A DNA stretch of 64,000 nt, taken from NCBI GenBank assembly GCA_030789695.1, contig CM061135.1, positions 108,756,301 through 108,820,300 of the forward strand. The letters are read 5' to 3'. This DNA is from Scilla litardierei (lineage: Eukaryota > Streptophyta > Magnoliopsida > Asparagales > Asparagaceae). Of this stretch, positions 59,339 through 64,000 are shown in pieces. The notes under the pieces are model-generated. The model made no database searches. It was not told where the DNA came from and saw only the letters and a program-made list of their open reading frames with translations. A program made the position numbers and the translations under genes. How positions within the stretch are numbered: position 1 is the first letter of the stretch; the number at the start of each line of letters is the position of its first letter.

Positions 59339-60430
59339 CTAAATCTTTAATGGTGGAGGAAGTTGTTCAATTTGATCCTTGCGCTCCTCGGCGAGTAATC
59401 TTCCTCCTTTAGCTAAATTGGACTCCAGCAACACAACTCCAAGCATCTCTATAAGCTGTTTACCAATGTCCTGCAAGAGATGAGTTATGTCAGTCCAAAT
59501 TATTTTAAAATTCTTCGCCATAAACATATTCCAAATATAGTCATCAAAATAGGTGAAGTAAAATAGAGCATGGTGATGACAACTCCCTGAAAAATGTGCA
59601 CTACGCTCGGTATGATGCTCAGTCAATGTGGAGAGGGATAAATGATTTTGGGAAAAAACTGAGGAAGGGAATGGTTCGGGCTCAATATTGACGACCTTTG
59701 AACTCATGTCCCTAGTCGTCTCCTCCTCCTGTTCATCCAAAATTGCTCGGTCATCCTCTACTTTACACACACTTCCTGTCATGTCAATGTTTTCATTCGT
59801 GACATCATCGTGACATGGCTCGCTCGGTATACCTGCAATAAAAGATAAACTCACATTAGATTCTGGAAATTGAATTTCAAAAGATTTATTTTCTTCTAAT
59901 CAAGTGGAAATCAGCTTAAGATTTTCAATAGATTGCTGAATCTACCGACTCCGAGCGAGGAATTTCTCTTGGAATTGATGGGACGTGGCCTCCTGTGTCT
60001 GAATAAGCAGTTGAACTTCCTCTTTCAAGTGTTGCAAAGGTACGTCTACGCTTTGCTCTCCTTGATCAAGGCTTGAAGGCTCCGTTGAATCGCACTCTGA
60101 AGTCTCTTTCATGATTTCTTCGTTCTCTTGTAAAGACTCCATGTACTTCCATGCCTCTGTCGGCGTCATGACTCCCAAGAATTCCTACAGCTGTGGTCGT
60201 AGTCCACCTAGGAAGGACTCCATAAGCTCTTTCTTTGTAAACCCATGCTGCGGATAGCTCGATATTATGTCTGTGAACCTCCTCCAGGCCTGAAAGAAAG
60301 TTTCACAATCAGTCTGATTAAAACCAACAATCTTGAGCTTCTCCTTCATATGTTTGTGTGCAATTTCATACTCTGCATCATACGAACTGTTTGTGCGATA
60401 AAAATTCATGTGTTCCAAATATTCCATTTT
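59339..60430 (-). pseudogene. gag: gag fragment of element H
   Basis: The ATG at about 60430 (MEYLEHMNFYR) is my choice because upstream codons in the same frame lie in the PBS region and read as a hydrophobic leader of low coding quality. The first part carries AWRRFTDIISSYPQHGF and ESFLGGLRPQL, the equivalent of the gag segment AW..F...CPHHG....F..GL. After a stop at 60185, a second frame (60178-59942) has TPTEAWKYMESLQENEE, the usual continuation, then an acidic helix with QTQEATSHQFQ. A third frame (59854-59339) is acidic and Ser-rich with no domain that I know. No zinc knuckle, protease or RT follows. The RNA could still be packaged by Gag from a relative. Confidence 0.7.
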
Positions 60431-60550
60431 TAAAAAGAAAACAAAAAATAAAATAAAATAACAAAACAAAAAATCTAGATTATAAGATGGAAGGATCTCA
60501 CCGAATGTTCCTCCAAACGAACTGAAATCGTAGATCGCAAGTACTGTTGT

Positions 60551-60573
60551 CCCCGGCAACGGCGCCAAAAACT
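60551..60573 (-). other. Primer-binding site of element H, tRNA-Asp type
   Basis: On the - strand, directly inside the LTR, the sequence is GTTTTTGGCGCCGTTGCCGG followed by GGA. This is the standard PBS block of Athila/Tat-type gypsy elements. Confidence 0.93.
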
Positions 60574-62363
60574 TGCCTCTCTCAAAACAATGTGAGCTTT
60601 ACTCCCAAGCGTAGGAGATCGTGCAAGTAGTACCTGGAGAGTCCAGAGTCGAATCCTCGGGACAAGTCGACCTGAGATAACACAAATTCAACTAATCAAA
60701 TATAATATACGGTTAAGAAAACAACCACCTTTATGAAGGTGAAGAATAGTGTAGAGATTGGTTGCACTGAAAGTGGCTCCTAAAAGTATTACGGTATCAC
60801 GAAAGTTTGGTATTCAATGAGACAAATATGCTACGGTTGTGAGTTCTTTAGGAGTTTATAGTCGCTGAAATTTCACGTCTTTTAATATCACACGACGCTT
60901 CACCCGGTCAAGGCGTGAAGGCGTCGGAAGATGAATCGATGAAAACTAGTCAAAATAGCCTTAAACGTATTAATAGCAATGTTGATCTCATTAAGCAATA
61001 ATCGCAGCGATAAGTTCAGATTAGAGAACACAAATTAGCTAGCCTTATCAGGGCCTAGCCATAGGGCACATCAACAATATCGACAATAAGCAAATACCCA
61101 TCAAATACGTTGCAGAAATCAACATAACTAGCAATTTAGACATGATAATAGGGCTAAAGACATGAGATTTAGCGACTACATACTCCTAACTACATCACAA
61201 CCATAGCACAAGGAGATTAGCCATGCATGGTGCAATAAAAATCAGATTGCATAGCAAAATACATCGTTTTAGTAGCAACATACAATGAAATACACCAAAT
61301 ACGGGGTATAAGTTCAAGAATTTATCACCAAATCTCCACTTTAGAACCCAAAACTCTCTGAGAATAGGAAGAACAGCCTCTGGAAATTTTCAAAATTTTC
61401 TCCTGGAGAAATACGCACTGTAGCCGCTCCAAAAGTCCCAAAATACGCCAGAATACGCCCCAAAACCCTAGAAATACGCTTATATAATAGCATTCCAGGT
61501 TTGGGGGCTTAACGGGTTCCAAAACCCGCTCCAAAATTACTTTAAACCCGATCTACCAACCGCCAGTAATCTTGGCCGCACATCGCAAGTGGGATTGCGT
61601 AGATATGAGCCACGTGTGCTCCAAGATTCGCGCACGCCCGATCCGCCTTCGACCCTTCGAATCCGATTTGGGATGAACATGGAACGTTCGATCGAGAGAT
61701 CGAACGGTCGAGATCTCGCCCGTTTTTTCGAATTCGAATTCGAATCCTCCCGGATCTGGTCCGTCCAAACTTGATCGCTCGGTCGAAAAGTCGCCGCGTC
61801 GCCGCTCCGCTGATCGCTGCATCGGACGGTTGGATCGAGTGACAACCACGTGGGATCATGCCACGTAGCCTCCAAGAATCATGCATGCTGCTGTGAGATG
61901 GGCTGTTGACATCCGTTCGATCTCGATCGAACGACCCAGCTTTAGCCGCGTCGCCGGCGTTCGATTGTTGAAGCAGCGCCGTTAGATTTAGATCGGATGG
62001 TCGTGATTGTGCCGCGTGGCACGCCAAAAATCATGCGTCGACGTATGTACGTATTTAAGTGTATTTTCTTCCGTATTTCTCCATTTAATTGGTATTCTGC
62101 ATTCGAAAATACACAGTAATTAGCACAGATCTCAGAAAAATACAAATAAATAGTCGTTGGTATCGTGAGATCGAGACGATGCTAGGAAAAATATAAAAAG
62201 TGCAGAAATACTCCATTAATTACTGTTTTGTGCTCAAATAGGGTGTTTTCTCTAATAAATGATGATGTACAAAATACGAATGTATTAGAGAATAATTAAG
62301 CATCATATGGGCACAAAATAGGACTAATTAGGGGGTTAAATACGCAATATTCACTCCGAATCA
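60574..62363 (-). repeat. 5' LTR of element H
   Basis: Same length as the other LTR and next to the PBS. The differences are mostly C/T and G/A and cluster in 61497-62363. Confidence 0.96.
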
Positions 62364-62368
62364 GCCAC

Positions 62369-62479
62369 CAACAGTCTGCTATTGACGAGCTCAAGGCTGA
62401 GGAGAAGAAGAATGTTGTAGAGTTACGTGTCTGCTCCGAATCTAATGGCGAGCTGTCGAGAGGGGGGTGATAGGAAGGA
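62369..62479 (+). pseudogene. Short coiled-coil coding remnant
   Basis: The + frame reads QQSAIDELKAEEKKNVVELR and ends in TGA at about 62470. It is Glu/Lys/Leu-rich like the coiled coil of the extra ORF of element D, whose sequence would continue here once element H is removed. It may be a broken repeat of that coiled coil. The last bases (AGGAAGGA) look like a polypurine tract before LTR J. Confidence 0.4.
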
Positions 62480-64000
62480 TGTCACGGTCGCTTTTTGATC
62501 GAATGTTTTTCGTGCGCGTACTTTTGTTCGTACGCGTGTTTATTTTGGACTCTTCTTGTATCCGAACTCTATGATGTGATATGCCATTGTGACCCTCTGG
62601 AAGAGCAATTATTTGTGTAATTATTTTGGAACGTCATTTCATGGGTCATTCTCCCACAAATTAACTTTGTTTGAAGAGGTGTCGTGATTTTCACTTTTGT
62701 CGTTAGAACTTTTTATTTTTAGTTCCGTTTCTCGTCGCCCTAGCCCTGACCAATCTTCTTTGTTTTGTTTCTTTCATCGACACAGACACCCCGGTATTTT
62801 TCTCATAATTATCTGGTTCCGTTTGACCCATTTTTACACTAATTTCCATACTAAACTTTATTATAGCCTAAGTTTTCAGATGATAATTTCCCTAAGCAAG
62901 GCTCATCTTCTTTTCCCCTTAACTGTACCATACACTCTCACTCTCTCCCCCCCGTTTACCCTCAAACTACCCAAAATCCCGTGTTGTATAGCAATATGGG
63001 AATCTTATCTTACGTATCCATCCAAATCTGAAATTGGGATATTCACCACCCAAATTCCCACTTTCCTTCTTTACACCCTCCTCTATTTCCCTTAGTTGTA
63101 TCCCATTCAAACCCTAAATAGCAACCCAAGCCCATTATAAACCCGATAACCCTAGGGCTATTTTCATCTCGCGTGAAACTTCCTTGCACCGCCATCGTCT
63201 TCTACAGCCATCCCGTTTCTCTCCGGCCTAACCCCTAGCCCCGTCGGCCCTCCGGTCGAACTTCTCTCTGACCTAGCCTCAGTAACCATCGGTGTACTCC
63301 TCCTGACGACAGCAGCACCGCCTGGAGTGCACACAGTACCGCCCAGCGCCTGAAGCGGGCGCCTGTCCATCGTTTCTTCGAGCAGCTATCGCCCCAGCGG
63401 CTTTTTCCTCGTGCCGCCAGCCTCCTCTCCGGTGACCACATCAGAAACTGCCTGTTCTGTCGCCTGTGTTGCTGCAAGCCACCCATAGCAGCCCCCGACG
63501 AGCAGCTGCATCGCCCTGCGACCCCTTTGCGTGGCAGGGATGCTCTGCAGCCCCCATGCTGTTGACGGCTTCCCCTTGCACCGCTCGACATCCCTCCACC
63601 TCTGTCCGCCGCTAGGCAACCCCGGTAGCAACGTAGGGGATCTCCTATCAACGGTTAGGTATGTTTATTAAGTGTTTTTGAGAACAATATGCTAATGAAA
63701 ATATATGAACAGTAAGTTAACCTAGTTAACATGGTAGTAAAAATAATTTTGTGATGTAAACCCATCTTAGGATAGAGAACTTATCAAAAATCGGATCATT
63801 AAATGTTTTAGGATTGACTAATAATTCTAGTCCATCGTTACAAACTTAATTCGTACACGTGTTTTATCAACAGAGAACCCGTCGTTCCGTACCGTTCGTG
63901 CTACCGGAATCCAACCCCTGACGTCGCCACCCGACGTTAGAGTAGCTCTCACATCGTGTTGAGGTAAGTCCCACTCCGTAGGAAACCCCACCTCGCCTGT
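62480..64000 (+). repeat. LTR J, related to the LTR of element A (cut by window end)
   Basis: It starts TGTCACGG and follows the LTR of A in order: a GTGTTTATTTT block, TGTGATATGCC, TTGGAACG, TATTTTTAG, a TATA box (TTATAAAC near 63135) and a GC-rich block (63164-63650). The end matches 6641-6700 (CCAACCCC, GACGTCGCCACC, TGTTGAGGTAA). It is clearly diverged, so a sister family or subfamily. The purine run AGGAAGGA just before TG means it could be a 3' LTR or a solo LTR, and the rest lies outside. Open frames in the GC block are not supported as genes. Confidence 0.85.

Larger units (their letters stand above)
56473..62363 (-). mobile_element. Gag-only gypsy element H (Athila/Tat-type PBS)
   Basis: Two LTRs of exactly 1790 bp each (56473-58262 and 60574-62363), offset 4101 throughout with no indel, are flanked by a perfect TSD, GCCAC (56468-56472 and 62364-62368). 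The PBS and PPT show - orientation. The internal 2.3 kb encodes only a gag fragment, so the element is non-autonomous. It sits in the downstream part of element D. Confidence 0.96.

Noticed and set aside
1..64000. tRNA, rRNA or microRNA genes
   Set aside because: I saw no tRNA box A/B arrangement or rRNA sequence. Only PBS matches to tRNA ends are present. The hairpins found are within mobile elements and too short for typical plant miRNA precursors.

Overview
This is plant nuclear DNA, almost certainly from an angiosperm and from a transposon-rich intergenic block. There are no bacterial-style operons, no rRNA or tRNA genes that I can see, and no intact host gene. Almost every base belongs to a transposable element or a fragment of one. 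The elements are nested, and most boundaries can be read from LTR ends (TG...CA), target-site duplications (TSDs), primer-binding sites (PBS) and polypurine tracts (PPT).

Layout, left to right. (A) 1-8073: a Ty3/gypsy chromovirus of Tekay/Del type on the + strand. Its 5' LTR is cut by the window edge and its 3' LTR (5238-8073) is complete. Its gag-pol is broken by one stop and two frameshifts and is also interrupted by two GT-AG segments that look like real introns. (B) 8074-12684: intergenic sequence with tandem duplications, a decayed coding fragment, old Helitron 3' ends, a TG microsatellite and a foldback MITE. (C) 12685-35119: a very large Helitron on the - strand. It carries a near-complete RepHel gene, a tandem array of duplicated in-frame N-terminal exons, a small six-exon reading frame downstream, a captured mannan endo-1,4-beta-mannosidase exon, and about 8 kb of locally repetitive AT-rich DNA. 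(D) 35214-36020 plus 53130-53357: one LTR, on the - strand, of a probable Tat-lineage gypsy element. It is split by (E) 36021-53129, a non-autonomous Athila-like element on the - strand that has gag, protease and an ATHILA ORF but no RT or integrase. E is itself split by (F) 40287-46819, a gag-only copia element on the + strand that resembles SIRE. (G) 53358-56472: the antisense extra ORF of D, with its own TATA box. (H) 56473-62363: a gag-only gypsy element on the - strand with a perfect TSD. (I) 62364-62479: a short coding remnant. (J) 62480-64000: the start of an LTR related to that of A, cut by the window end.

The nesting gives an order of insertion. D is older than E, and E is older than F. 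H entered next to the extra ORF of D. E, F and H all lack the pol genes needed to move and would depend on related full elements for reverse transcriptase and integrase. Only A (decayed) and the Helitron (one in-frame stop) still carry replication enzymes.

The most notable observations are four: the introns in the pol of A, which could set the Gag to Gag-Pol ratio; the symmetric-phase exon array of the Helitron; an 824-bp stretch of perfect identity between the otherwise 4-6% diverged LTRs of H, which suggests gene conversion; and repeated stem-loop plus polypurine modules in E and H. All coordinates and mismatch counts were read by eye.
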